Part shown: piece after piece, positions 31,579-40,393 of the stretch
How the letters are laid out: every line of letters begins with the position of its first letter
Position numbering within the stretch: the stretch's first letter is position 1
The notes under the pieces: model-generated
What the model saw: only the letters and a program-made list of their open reading frames with translations
The model's database searches: none
What the model was told of the DNA's origin: nothing
Assembly (NCBI RefSeq): GCF_013410665.1
Contig: NZ_JACCFM010000001.1
Span: 3,534,001-3,598,000 of the forward strand
Length of the DNA stretch: 64,000 nucleotides
Source: Leifsonia psychrotolerans
GTDB lineage: Bacteria; Actinomycetota; Actinomycetes; Actinomycetales; Microbacteriaceae
Direction of reading: 5' to 3'
Position numbers and translations under genes: made by a program

Positions 31579-32592
31579 ATGACCATCATCGAGGCGACTC
31601 AGCTCACCAAGACCTACCGCTCCAAGACCGGCCCCGTGCACGCCCTGGCCGGGCTGAGCCTCGCGGTGCCCGAGGGAAGCGTGCAGGCGCTGCTCGGCCC
31701 AAACGGCGCCGGAAAAACGACAGTCGTCAAGGTGCTGACCACCCTGATCCAGCCGGATTCCGGCACGGCAATCGTCGACGGCATCGACGTGGCCCGAAAT
31801 CCGAAAGCCGTGCGCCGCATCATCGGGGTGTCCGGCCAATACGCCGCGGTCGACGAGAACCTCACGGGCTTCGAGAACCTTGAAATGGTGGGGCGGCTGT
31901 ATCACCTCGGCCGCACCCTGGCTCGGCGGCGGGCCAAGGAACTCATCGAACTGTTCGAGCTGACGGAGGCTGGAAACCGGCCCGTCAAAGGATTCTCCGG
32001 GGGGATGCGGCGCCGCATCGACCTGGCGGGCGCCCTGGTGATGAACCCCAAGGTGCTCTTCCTCGACGAGCCGACCACCGGGCTCGACCCGCGCAGCCGC
32101 CTCGCAATGTGGGACGTGATCACGAAGCTTGTCGCCGAGGGAACCAGCGTGCTGCTCACGACCCAGTATCTCGAGGAGGCCGATCAACTGGCGGACAGCA
32201 TCTCGGTGATCGACGATGGAATCGTGATCGCCGAGGGCACTTCCGACGAACTCAAAGCCCAGATCGGCGGGCACCGGGTTGTCGTGGTGCTTGTCGATGC
32301 GGACGACGGGCCGGCCGCCCGCGAGATTGTGGGGCGGTCCGGAGCCGCCACGGCCGCCGTGTCGAAGGATGGCCGCACTCTCGAGGTGGCCGTGACCGAC
32401 GGGCCGGTGGCGCTGCAACGGGTGCTGGCCGATCTGGGTGAGGTGGGCATCCGTCTGCATGACGCCGGCATGCGGCGGCCGACGCTCGACGACGTGTTTT
32501 TGAAACTCACCGGTCGACATGCCGAAAAGCCGGCCGACGGCGAAGGCGACGACGACGACGAGAATGAAGCCAGCCTGGAGGCCGTGCGATGA
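31579..32592 (+). CDS. daunorubicin-resistance-type ABC exporter, ATPase
   Basis: 337 residues of the DrrA family. Walker A GPNGAGKTT, Q-loop VSGQYAAVDENLTG, signature FSGGMRRRIDLAGAL, Walker B VLFLDEPTTGLDP, and the extra C-terminal domain typical of DrrA (VVVVLVDADDGPAAREIVGRSG...DDVFLKLTGRHAE). It drives export of a hydrophobic compound with the permease that follows with a 4-bp overlap. ATG at 31579 has AAGGAG 9 bp upstream; a GTG at 31561 is in frame. Confidence 0.93.
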   Translation: MTIIEATQLTKTYRSKTGPVHALAGLSLAVPEGSVQALLGPNGAGKTTVVKVLTTLIQPDSGTAIVDGIDVARNPKAVRRIIGVSGQYAAVDENLTGFENLEMVGRLYHLGRTLARRRAKELIELFELTEAGNRPVKGFSGGMRRRIDLAGALVMNPKVLFLDEPTTGLDPRSRLAMWDVITKLVAEGTSVLLTTQYLEEADQLADSISVIDDGIVIAEGTSDELKAQIGGHRVVVVLVDADDGPAAREIVGRSGAATAAVSKDGRTLEVAVTDGPVALQRVLADLGEVGIRLHDAGMRRPTLDDVFLKLTGRHAEKPADGEGDDDDENEASLEAVR

Positions 32593-33416
32593 GTATCGCT
32601 CGCCCGCTTGGGCTTTCGAACCCCCTCCTGACCTGGTCCTCTGACGGCTGGACGGTGACCAAACGCAACCTGATCAAGATCAAGCGGGTGCCTGAACTGC
32701 TGATCTTTGCCGTGATTCAACCGATCATGTTCGTGCTCTTGTTCAGCCAGGTCTACGCCGGGTCGATCTCGGTTCAGGGCACCGACTATGTGCAATTTCT
32801 GATGGCCGGCATCTTCGCTCAGACCGTTGTGTTCGGCTCGACGTTCTCGGGCGCCGCGATGGCGCAAGATCTCAAGGAGGGAATTATCGACCGGTTTCGC
32901 AGCCTGCCGATGAGTGGCTCGGCGGTGCTGATCGGACGCACGAACAGCGACCTGGTGCTCAACACCCTGTCAATGATGATCATGATGGTGACCGGGGTGC
33001 TCGTGGGCTGGAGGGTGAACTCGTCGTTTCCGGAGTTCCTCGCAGGGGTGGGATTGTTGCTGCTGTTCAGCTATGCGTTCAGCTGGGTGATGGCACTGCT
33101 GGGCATGAGCGTACGCAGCCCCGAGGTCATCAACAACGCGTCGTTCCTCATCCTGTTTCCGCTGACCTTCATCTCGAATGCGTTCGTGCCGAGCTCGACA
33201 TTACCCACCCCACTACGCATCTTCGCCGAATGGAACCCGGTCTCGTCGCTCGTTCAAGCGGCTCGGCAGCTCTTCGGAAATCTCGGCACGGCACCTGTGC
33301 CCGACGTGTGGACCATGCAGAACCCCATTCTCACGGTACTGATCGGTGTCGCGGTGATGCTTGTCGTGTTCGTGCCCCTGTGTATCAGGAAGTTCGCATC
33401 AATCAGCTCGCGCTAA
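32589..33416 (+). CDS. daunorubicin-resistance-type ABC exporter, permease
   Basis: 275 residues with six predicted membrane helices of the ABC-2 family and the conserved FRSLPMSGSAVLIGR cytoplasmic loop and NPVSSLVQAARQLFGN near the end. It works with the preceding ATPase (4-bp overlap). The exported substrate is unknown. Confidence 0.93.
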   Translation: MSIARPLGLSNPLLTWSSDGWTVTKRNLIKIKRVPELLIFAVIQPIMFVLLFSQVYAGSISVQGTDYVQFLMAGIFAQTVVFGSTFSGAAMAQDLKEGIIDRFRSLPMSGSAVLIGRTNSDLVLNTLSMMIMMVTGVLVGWRVNSSFPEFLAGVGLLLLFSYAFSWVMALLGMSVRSPEVINNASFLILFPLTFISNAFVPSSTLPTPLRIFAEWNPVSSLVQAARQLFGNLGTAPVPDVWTMQNPILTVLIGVAVMLVVFVPLCIRKFASISSR

Positions 33417-33444
33417 CCCGAGCGATACCGATAAGGAGAAAATC

Positions 33445-33843
33445 ATGGCTTCACACGAATTAGGGATTTCGCACGGATTCAGCGGGTTCTCGGTGCCCGA
33501 TATCGACGCTGCGCGCGGGTTCTACGCCGAAACCCTGGGTTTGGCGGTGACGGATGCCGGGATGGGCCTCCTCTCGCTCGAGCTGCCCGGCGGAGCGATG
33601 GTCACCGTCTACCCGAAGCCCGATCACCAACCGGCCGTGTTCACGATCGTGAACTTGGTTGTGGACGATATCGATGTCGCAGTCGATGGGCTCACAGCGA
33701 AGGGTGTGGAGTTCATCCACTACGACGGCTTTGGGCAGGACGAGAAAGGGATCGCGCGCTCGGGGGGAGACAATCCCGGCCCATCGATCGCCTGGTTCAC
33801 CGACCCGGCCGGCAATATTTTGTCGGTCTTGCACACCGACTAA
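33445..33843 (+). CDS. VOC-family (glyoxalase/bleomycin-resistance fold) protein
   Basis: 132 residues; two beta-alpha-beta-beta-beta modules with SGFSVPDIDAARGFYAETLGLAVTDAG and a second module ending IAWFTDPAGNILSVLHTD. A strong AAGGAG precedes the ATG at 33445. It follows the exporter permease by 28 bp and probably belongs to the same transcript, so it may bind or modify the exported compound; no evidence for a particular ligand. Confidence 0.88.
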   Translation: MASHELGISHGFSGFSVPDIDAARGFYAETLGLAVTDAGMGLLSLELPGGAMVTVYPKPDHQPAVFTIVNLVVDDIDVAVDGLTAKGVEFIHYDGFGQDEKGIARSGGDNPGPSIAWFTDPAGNILSVLHTD

Positions 33844-33857
33844 ACGCTGGCCGGCGG

Positions 33858-34676
33858 CTAGCGGCTGCCGCGCCGCTTGTTGCGCGCGGCAGCCGAGGCT
33901 CGCGTGCGGTTCTGGATGGCGCCCGGCTTCTTTTTGGCCGGGGCCGGCTTCTTCTTAGCCGCCTCTTCGCGGGCCAGCTTGGCTGCGGCCTTGGCCTTCG
34001 CCGTCGCTTTCTCCTTCTTCACCGGCTCGCCACGCACGACGACCGTCGCACCGCGTGAGCTTGCCGCGCTACGTCCGCGCACGATGCCAATGAATTCCTC
34101 AACGTTCGGTGTTTTCGCCTCAGCGAGCCAGGCGAGCGCGATCTGGGTCTCGACGACGCCTTCGACCGGGCGGGAAATGACGCCCTTGCGGTTGTGGAGA
34201 CGGGCCAGCGAATGCGGCAGGATCGCGATGCCGACGCCGGCCGCGACCTGCTCCATCAGATCGTCGAGGTCGTGCATGCGCGGCAGCGCACGCCGACTGC
34301 CGTCACGGACCTCGGTGGCGATGTCGCGCCATTCCGGAATCGTGTCGGGATCCTGCAAGAGGTGCTCATCCGCGAGGAGCTCGAGCGGCACGGAACCGCT
34401 CTCATCGACCGCGGCGATGGCATGGTCTTTCGCGGCCACAACGACTGGAATCTCGGTGTACAGGTTGATCAAGCCCAAGCCCGTGGTGTCGACCGGAAAA
34501 CGCACAAGACTCACGTCGGCGCGCTCGTCTCGCAGTACTGTGACCTGCTCGGTCGGGTTGGCCGAGTCGGTTCGAAACACCTCAAGGGGGATCTCGGGAA
34601 AACGTTCGGCCCAGATTCGCGTCCACTTGGTGGGCGTAACGCCGGCGACGAAGGCGATTGAAAAGGTCACCGGCAT
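33858..34676 (-). CDS. LysR substrate-binding-domain protein with basic tail, no HTH
   Basis: 272 residues. Residues 1-190 match the effector-binding half of LysR regulators (SIAFVAGVTPTKWTRIWAERFPEIPLEVFRTD...VSLVRFPVD...VAAGVGIAILPHSLARLHN), but the N-terminal HTH is missing: the start MPVTF corresponds to the beginning of the effector domain. The tail (about 205-272) is rich in Lys/Ala (EKATAKAKAAAKLAREEAAKKKPAPAKKKP), similar to histone-like tails that bind DNA without sequence specificity. It is divergent from the DUF5997 gene; this pairing is conserved in Microbacteriaceae as far as I know. Confidence 0.85.
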   Translation of the reverse strand: MPVTFSIAFVAGVTPTKWTRIWAERFPEIPLEVFRTDSANPTEQVTVLRDERADVSLVRFPVDTTGLGLINLYTEIPVVVAAKDHAIAAVDESGSVPLELLADEHLLQDPDTIPEWRDIATEVRDGSRRALPRMHDLDDLMEQVAAGVGIAILPHSLARLHNRKGVISRPVEGVVETQIALAWLAEAKTPNVEEFIGIVRGRSAASSRGATVVVRGEPVKKEKATAKAKAAAKLAREEAAKKKPAPAKKKPGAIQNRTRASAAARNKRRGSR

Positions 34677-34756
34677 CCTCTCTTCTCAGTGCGGTTCGGG
34701 GTATGAGGCAGGCATTCAAACAGTTTCACTGTGTTCCCAGGCTATACGCTTGACCT

Positions 34757-35194
34757 ATGACGTCCGAGAAGAAGCCCCAGACCATGAAGTCCGCCACGGC
34801 GGCACAGAAGCTCGGGATTCTGCTCGAAGCAGCACCCGACACGTTCCAGAACGCAGTGATCACCCGCACGGAGCTCGCCGAATTCACCGAGAACCCGCCG
34901 GCCTGGCTCACTACTCTGCGCACGGATGGCCCGCACCCGCGTCAGGTCGTCGCCGCCAAGCTCGGCGTGTCGATCTCTGGCTTGGCCCGCGCCGGCGTTG
35001 ATGCTCCGCTGACGACCGCCGAAATCAAGGAGTTGCTGCAGGCTCCGCCCGCATGGCTCATCACGGAACGTGCCACCCAGGCCGAGGTACGTGCCGATCA
35101 GATTCGCGTGAAAGACGCCAAGGCTGAAAAGGCCGAGAAGAAGGAGCGTGCCGCTCGCGGTGCCGCTCAGCGCGCAGCGCACCGAGGCGCGTAG
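34757..35194 (+). CDS. DUF5997-family protein
   Basis: 145 residues, highly charged, with two similar segments (NPPAWLTTLRTDGPHPRQVVAAKLGVSISGLARAGVDAPLTTAEIKELLQAPPAWLITER), in which the P-P-A-W-L motif occurs twice. The C-terminus is basic (EKAEKKERAARGAAQRAAHRGA). The family has no known function; the divergent LysR effector-domain gene suggests a joint role. Start ATG at 34757 (MTSEKKPQTMKSATAAQKLG) fits the family. Confidence 0.85.
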   Translation: MTSEKKPQTMKSATAAQKLGILLEAAPDTFQNAVITRTELAEFTENPPAWLTTLRTDGPHPRQVVAAKLGVSISGLARAGVDAPLTTAEIKELLQAPPAWLITERATQAEVRADQIRVKDAKAEKAEKKERAARGAAQRAAHRGA

Positions 35195-35293
35195 CGAAGC
35201 CACGCGCGGTGCGCTAGGCGGCAGCCCGCAATTCGGCAGCCTCGCTCATTTCAGCCCTGTCCCCAGCCATGAAGCCCTCGCACCACGTCGTTG

Positions 35294-35962
35294 TCAGACC
35301 GATGCCGCCGCGTACTGCTGGCGCAGGAACGTCGCGATGTCGCCCAGCTCGGCCTGCGAGATTGAATGCGCCATACCCTCATAAATGCGCTCGGTGAGTG
35401 TTGAGTGGGCGGTCAGCCAGGCCTGGGTGCGGTTGACGGCGCTCTCGGGAATGATCGGATCTGCGGTTCCGCGCCCCCAGAACACCGGCGGCCGCGACTC
35501 GGCGAGGCGCGCATCGGCGTCGGCCGCGCCATCCGCCACGAAGCCCGAGAGCTGCACCGCGAAGGCGAAACGTTCCGGGGCATGACGCAACAGCTGCAGA
35601 CTCATTGCCCCGCCCTGTGAAAAGCCGAGCAGACCAACCGAGGTCGGCTGCTCGGGGAGCGCGTCGAGCCACTCCAGCACTCCCCGGGCCGCGGCGTCCA
35701 CGGTCCCGGTCTCGGGCCGGCCCGACTGGTTCGCGAATGGGAACCAGGCGGCGCCATCCCCGACCGTCAGCGGCGCCCGGAGCGACGCAATGACGGGTTC
35801 AAGCGGCAGGTGCGGCGCGAGCGAGAAGAGGTCGCCCTCGTGGGAGCCGTAGCCGTGCATGACGATGAGCAACGGGCGGTTCACACGGTCGGCCGGACCC
35901 GCCGACCAGAGCACGGCGCCCGGGTCGATGCTGAGGGTGTGGTTGCTGTCGTTCATCGTCAT
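35294..35962 (-). CDS. phospholipase/carboxylesterase-type alpha/beta hydrolase
   Basis: 222 residues. LIVMHGYGSHEGDLFSLAP is the oxyanion region and GFSQGGAMS the nucleophile elbow (Ser); the acid and base follow in GTADPIIPESA and GMAHSISQAELGD. This is the AB_hydrolase_2 (esterase YpfH/phospholipase-carboxylesterase) family; the natural ester is unknown. ATG at 35962 is chosen because GAGG lies 6 bp upstream; ATGs at 35968 and 35956 are also possible. Confidence 0.88.
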   Translation of the reverse strand: MTMNDSNHTLSIDPGAVLWSAGPADRVNRPLLIVMHGYGSHEGDLFSLAPHLPLEPVIASLRAPLTVGDGAAWFPFANQSGRPETGTVDAAARGVLEWLDALPEQPTSVGLLGFSQGGAMSLQLLRHAPERFAFAVQLSGFVADGAADADARLAESRPPVFWGRGTADPIIPESAVNRTQAWLTAHSTLTERIYEGMAHSISQAELGDIATFLRQQYAAASV

Positions 35963-36053
35963 CGTCATCCTCAATCTCTGTCGAGTGTGCTTCGTGCGAA
36001 GCCGTACCGCGTCGACTGCGTCAATCCTTCCATGAGGGGTGGAGAATAAACAC

Positions 36054-36632
36054 ATGAGCGTGCGCACACCCGACCCCGACTGGACGCCGAACCCCGACGA
36101 CACCCCGCCGAGCACCAATCCCGGCTGGCTGACCGACGTCGAGCTTGCCGAGGTCCGCGGACGGCTGCCGCTGCTCTACGTCGAAGCGGTTCCGGTGCGC
36201 GTGGATGGGCTCGGTCAGGTTGTCGAGGTCGGCGTGTTGTTGCGTGCCACCCAGACGGGCGAAATGACACGGATGCTCGTCTCGGGTCGCGTGATGTATG
36301 GCGAGACGCTGCGCGAGGCACTCTTTCGGCACCTCGAGAAAGATCTCGGACCGATGGCATTTCCGCAGCTGCCGACCAGCCCGTTACCGTTCACCGTTGC
36401 CGAATACTTTCCGATGCCGGGCGTAAGCGCCTTCACCGACGAACGCCAGCATGCCGTCTCGCTGGCCTTCGTCGTGCCCGTCACGGGCACCTGTGAGCCG
36501 CGGCAGGATGCCCTCGAACTCACCTGGATGACGCCGGAGGAGGCCGCATCCGATGCCGTTTCGGCCGAGATGGAAGGCGGCCGCGGGGCGTTGCTGCGCA
36601 CCGCTCTCGCCTCGGTGGGTCAGCTGCGCTGA
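36054..36632 (+). CDS. Nudix-like DUF4916 protein
   Basis: 192 residues from the ATG at 36054 (GGAG about 9 bp upstream). It resembles Nudix folds (beta strands VEVGVLLRATQTGEMTRMLVSGRV, then MYGETLREALFRHLEKDLGP in the place of the Nudix box) and matches DUF4916 in overall plan. The strict Nudix box G-x5-E-x7-R-E-U-x-E-E is degenerate, so hydrolase activity is uncertain. It lies divergent to the esterase gene. Confidence 0.75.
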   Translation: MSVRTPDPDWTPNPDDTPPSTNPGWLTDVELAEVRGRLPLLYVEAVPVRVDGLGQVVEVGVLLRATQTGEMTRMLVSGRVMYGETLREALFRHLEKDLGPMAFPQLPTSPLPFTVAEYFPMPGVSAFTDERQHAVSLAFVVPVTGTCEPRQDALELTWMTPEEAASDAVSAEMEGGRGALLRTALASVGQLR

Positions 36633-36670
36633 CCCGCTCGGCACCGCGCGATCCGTCGACTTTCTCTGTC

Positions 36671-36710
36671 GCGGTCGAGTTTGCCGGATGCGCAGGACGA
36701 ACTCGACCGC
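36671..36710. terminator. hairpin after the DUF4916 gene
   Basis: GCGGTCGAGTT (36671-36681) pairs exactly with AACTCGACCGC (36700-36710) around an 18-nt loop. There is no T run; a 7-bp GGCGGGC tandem repeat (36724-36752) follows. Confidence 0.45.
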
Positions 36711-36787
36711 AACTGCTGAACTCGGCGGGCGGCGGGCGGCGGGCGGCGGGCGCTCACGCGACCCGATCTGATTGTGCTGGTGCTGGC

Positions 36788-37744
36788 CTACGCCAGTCCG
36801 AGGGTCTTCAAGAACAGAGCCGTGTAGCGGGGCACGTCAACGTCGAGGGCGATCTCGGCGGTCTCCCAGACGTCGGCGAGTCCGTGCATGAGATCTTCGC
36901 CGGCCGTCTGTCGCATGTCGACGAGGGTCTGCCCACGCCCGTATCCGGCCAGTTCGACGCGCACCGGACGGATCTGGGTGCGTAATGCGCCCGGATCGAC
37001 AAGTGCGCAGACCGCGCCGGCGTCACCGATCAGGCCGGAGTACACCGTTGCGGAGTCGGGGCCCGCGTTGACGCGGTTCGTCAGCAGCGAGCCGACGGTG
37101 CGTCCGAGCGTCGTTTCGTGCTCGAGCAACGCGACAGCGACCTCTTCGGCGACAGCAACCTGATTGAACACGTCAAGGCCGTACATGAACGTGGGAACGC
37201 CGGAGTCGAGCACGATGGCGGCGGCTTCCGGATCGTGCCACACGTTGAACTCGGCAACGGCAGTGGCGTTGCCGACGCTGGCCGAGCCGCCCATGAAGAC
37301 GATGCGCTCGATCTTGCTGGTGATGTCGGGGTATTGACGAAGCAGCAGAGCAAGGTTCGTCTGCGGGGCTAGCGCAACCAGGGTGACGGGGCGCTCGCTG
37401 TCCTGAATGAGCTGGTGCATGAGCTCGACAGAGCTGATCGGCAGAGCAGTGCGCTCGCTCGGCGGCAGACGCAGGGTGCCCAAACCGCCCTCGCCGTGCA
37501 CGTGGGAGGCGTCGCGAGCGCGCTCGATCAGGGGGCGCCGGGCTCCGGCAGCAACCGGAATGTCGGGGGCGTTTGCGACATCCAAGATGCGCAGAGTGTT
37601 CTGCACGACACGCTCGAGCGAGGCGTTGCCGGCCACGCAGCTAATACCGAGCACATCGATCTCGGGGTGCGCGACGGCGAAAAGGATGGCGAGGGCATCG
37701 TCAACGCCGGTGTCGACGTCGAGAATAACGGGGATGGTGGTCAT
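36788..37744 (-). CDS. inosine-uridine-preferring nucleoside hydrolase
   Basis: 318 residues of the IunH/RihA family, cleaving the N-glycosidic bond of nucleosides. The calcium-binding N-terminal motif is intact (LDVDTGVDDALAI with four acids), and later motifs SCVAGNASLERVVQNT, VFMGGSASVGNATAVAEFNVWHDPEAA and the active-site Asp in GLDVFNQ are present. The start ATG at 37744 is 5 bp after TGGATGACC. No pathway partners nearby. Confidence 0.93.
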   Translation of the reverse strand: MTTIPVILDVDTGVDDALAILFAVAHPEIDVLGISCVAGNASLERVVQNTLRILDVANAPDIPVAAGARRPLIERARDASHVHGEGGLGTLRLPPSERTALPISSVELMHQLIQDSERPVTLVALAPQTNLALLLRQYPDITSKIERIVFMGGSASVGNATAVAEFNVWHDPEAAAIVLDSGVPTFMYGLDVFNQVAVAEEVAVALLEHETTLGRTVGSLLTNRVNAGPDSATVYSGLIGDAGAVCALVDPGALRTQIRPVRVELAGYGRGQTLVDMRQTAGEDLMHGLADVWETAEIALDVDVPRYTALFLKTLGLA

Positions 37745-37823
37745 CCACTCAGCCTAAGCGTTTCGAAAGTGGTCTGCCTGGTACCCACCCGCGCTGTCAT
37801 CGGGGGATAAAAACGAAGAACAA

Positions 37824-38315
37824 CTAGCGAACGAGTCGAACCTCGTGGATTTCCTCGCCAAGGAACGGCTGCGTCTGCTCCTCGCCATCGGGGGCGAAAC
37901 TGTTGCGCTTGTAGAAACCGTGGGCGCGCGGGTTATCCGAGGCTACCCAGAGGTAGGTGGGTTCGTCGCCACAGGCGGCGTCGAAGAGCTTCTGGCCGAT
38001 TCCGGTGCCGTGATAGGCATCGAGCAGGTAGATGAAGTACAGCTCGCGCGCGCGCGGCGCCTCGTTATCGCGGGCCGGGCCGGAACCCGAGAACCCGACG
38101 ATCTCGCCGTCGACGAGTGCCGCGAACTGGCGAAAATCGTCGCCCTGGCTCATCCAGTGTGTCCACAGTTCGGCCATGCGTCGCGGCGACAGATTCGCCA
38201 GCGTGGCTTCGCTGATCAGGTGGTCATAGGTTTCATGCCAACAGGTTGCGTGTACGCGTCCAAGGGCTTCTGCGTCGACGTCACGTACCGGTCGAACAAC
38301 TACTTCGGTGCTCAT
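37824..38315 (-). CDS. GNAT-family N-acetyltransferase
   Basis: 163 residues; the acetyl-CoA-binding motif is L-x-A-Y-H-G-T-G-I-G-Q-K-L-F (about 97-110), followed by YLWVASDNPRAHGFYKRNSFAPDGEEQ, typical of acetyltransferases that act on small amines. The acceptor cannot be predicted. Confidence 0.9.
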   Translation of the reverse strand: MSTEVVVRPVRDVDAEALGRVHATCWHETYDHLISEATLANLSPRRMAELWTHWMSQGDDFRQFAALVDGEIVGFSGSGPARDNEAPRARELYFIYLLDAYHGTGIGQKLFDAACGDEPTYLWVASDNPRAHGFYKRNSFAPDGEEQTQPFLGEEIHEVRLVR

Positions 38316-38433
38316 GAAGCGAGACTAGGCCAGCGGCACGCCGATACGAAATCGACGGATATCGTCCCCCGTCTTCTGGCGACTTTTCGGGTCGCTCACG
38401 ACTCTGCAGGCGCGGTACGGATGCCGAGAAACG

Positions 38434-38469
38434 CAGAACGGGCCGGCCTCGAAAGGCCGGCCCGTTCTG
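38434..38469. terminator. bidirectional terminator-like hairpin
   Basis: CAGAACGGGCCGGCC (38434-38448) pairs exactly with GGCCGGCCCGTTCTG (38455-38469) around TCGAAA. It lies after the DEAD-box gene, which is transcribed toward it. Confidence 0.7.
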
Positions 38470-38497
38470 GCTGAGTGTGCGTGTTGTGCGCGGCGGA

Positions 38498-40069
38498 CTA
38501 GCCCTGCGCGCGACGCGGCGCCGAACGACGGGCGCCACCGGTGGAACCGGCCCCGCGCACGAGGCTGCCCACCTGCAGGCCGCCGGAGCGGCCCGAGGAA
38601 CCCTGCCCGCCGGAGCGACCGGAGCCCTGTGCGCTGGAACCGGAACCCTGCGGGGCGTGGCTGCGACCTGAGGCCGCGGGACGACCCGAGCGGTCACGGC
38701 GTGCACCGCCGGCAGCGACGCTATCGCCGCCACGCTCGGTGCGACCACCGCGTGACTCCCCGCCACGGCCACCCTGGGCGCCGTCGCGTTCGTCGCGGTT
38801 GGTGCGCTTGCGCTGGGCGTTGGCGCCCTGTGAGCGACCACCCTGTGACTGGCCGCGCTGCGGCTGTTCCTGGCGCGGAAGCGGCTTGACGTACGCGGCA
38901 ACCTCGCCGATGAGCGCGGCAACGGCCGGGGACGTCGCGGTCACACGCTGCGGGGTCACCTTGATGGCGGCCTTGCGCAGCAGCAGCTCGGTGTCTTTCT
39001 TCTGCATCGGAAGCATGACGGTGACGACGTCACCGGCGCTGCCGGCCCGAGCGGTGCGGCCCGAGCGGTGCAGGTAGGCCTTGTGCTCGGCCGGCGGGTC
39101 AACGTGAATCACGAGTTCGATGTCGTCGACGTGCACGCCGCGAGCCGCGACATCCGTGGCGACGAGAACGCGCACATCGCCAGCCGAGAAGGCGGCGAGG
39201 TTGCGGTCACGAGCGACCTGCGACAGGTTGCCGTGCAGGTCGACGGCCGGGATACCCGAGTCGGTGAGCTGCTTGGCCAGCTTCTTCGCGTGGTGCTTGG
39301 TGCGCATGAACAGAATGCGGCGGCCCTTGCCCGAGGCGAGTGCCTGAACGAGGTCCTTCTTCGCGTCGACGCCGTCGACCTCGAAGACGTGGTGGGTCAT
39401 TGCCGACACGTGGCTGGTGGCCTCGTCGACGGAGTGCAGAACCTCGTTGTGCAGGAAGCGACGCACGATCTTGTCCACGCCGTTGTCGAGCGTGGCCGAG
39501 AACAGCAGGCGCTGGCCGTTGCTGGGGGTCTTGTCGAGGATGCGCGTGACGACGGGCAGGAAGCCCAGGTCGGCCATGTGGTCGGCCTCGTCGAGCACGG
39601 TGATCTCCACCGAGTCGAGGTTGACGAAGCCCTGCTTCATGAGGTCTTCGAGGCGGCCGGGGCAGGCCACGACGATGTCGACGCCGGCCTTGAGCGCGGC
39701 AACCTGACGGTTCTGTGAGACGCCACCGAAGATGGTGGTCGTGTTGAGGCCGTAGGCCTCGGCCATCGGGGTGAGCGCGGCGGAGATCTGGGTGGCCAGC
39801 TCGCGCGTCGGCGCCAGGATGAGCCCGAGCGGACGGCCCGGGCGACGCTTGCCGCCGGCGAGTGTGCCGCCGAGACGGGCGACCATGGGAATCGAGAAGG
39901 CCAAGGTCTTGCCCGAGCCGGTCTTCCCGCGGCCGAGCACGTCGCGGCCGTTCAACGTGTCAGGAAGGGTATCGACCTGAATGGGGAAAGCGGTGGTGAG
40001 TCCCTGCGCCGACAGTACGGCGACGAGGGGAGCTGGCACGCCAAGCGCGCCAAAGGTTTTTTCAGACAA
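38498..40069 (-). CDS. DEAD-box ATP-dependent RNA helicase
   Basis: 523 residues. All helicase motifs are visible: Q motif TTAFPIQVDTLPDTLNGRD, motif I GRGKTGSGKTLAF, Ia APTRELATQI, Ib/GG GGVSQN, motif II VLDEADHMADLGF, III SATLDN, IV-VI HGNLSQVARDRNLAAFSAG, ATDVAARGVHVDD and HRSGRTARAG. The C-terminal 110 residues are RGG/SGG-rich and basic, typical of RNA-chaperone tails of cold-shock DEAD-box proteins (RhlE/DeaD-like). It probably remodels RNA during ribosome assembly or cold growth. Confidence 0.94.
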   Translation of the reverse strand: MSEKTFGALGVPAPLVAVLSAQGLTTAFPIQVDTLPDTLNGRDVLGRGKTGSGKTLAFSIPMVARLGGTLAGGKRRPGRPLGLILAPTRELATQISAALTPMAEAYGLNTTTIFGGVSQNRQVAALKAGVDIVVACPGRLEDLMKQGFVNLDSVEITVLDEADHMADLGFLPVVTRILDKTPSNGQRLLFSATLDNGVDKIVRRFLHNEVLHSVDEATSHVSAMTHHVFEVDGVDAKKDLVQALASGKGRRILFMRTKHHAKKLAKQLTDSGIPAVDLHGNLSQVARDRNLAAFSAGDVRVLVATDVAARGVHVDDIELVIHVDPPAEHKAYLHRSGRTARAGSAGDVVTVMLPMQKKDTELLLRKAAIKVTPQRVTATSPAVAALIGEVAAYVKPLPRQEQPQRGQSQGGRSQGANAQRKRTNRDERDGAQGGRGGESRGGRTERGGDSVAAGGARRDRSGRPAASGRSHAPQGSGSSAQGSGRSGGQGSSGRSGGLQVGSLVRGAGSTGGARRSAPRRAQG

Positions 40070-40393
40070 AGTGGTGCCTTTCAGGCATCAGATTCCTGCC
40101 TACGAACCGACCCGCGCACAGCGGATTTCGGAACCAGAGAGGATTCACATGGCGAAGGTGCCGAAGGGCACATCCGTTCGCCGTAAGAATGATTCATTCC
40201 GAAATCGTTCCGAGCCGCCGAAGCGGGCTGGTGCGATAAGAAGAGGGCGTTCTACGACGCAGGGAGCGCAGTTATGCACTCGCAAGTACCTCAAGTCTAG
40301 CGGATGCTGTCAAATTGAGCGCCTATCGGTGCCAATCGGGGAATGCGCAGCGGTCGCCCCGCGTTGTTTCAGGCAACGACAACTGGAGGAATC
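40070..40393. other. upstream region of the DEAD-box gene with a possible small ORF
   Basis: About 320 bp. On the plus strand ATG at 40149 (GAGGATTCAC upstream) starts an 82-codon frame (MAKVPKGTSVRRKNDSFRNRSE...) that ends at 40397, overlapping the next start by ATGA. Its first 20 codons are plausible, but later codons include rare ATA and AGA. The region should also hold the 5' leader of the DEAD-box gene. Confidence 0.4.
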
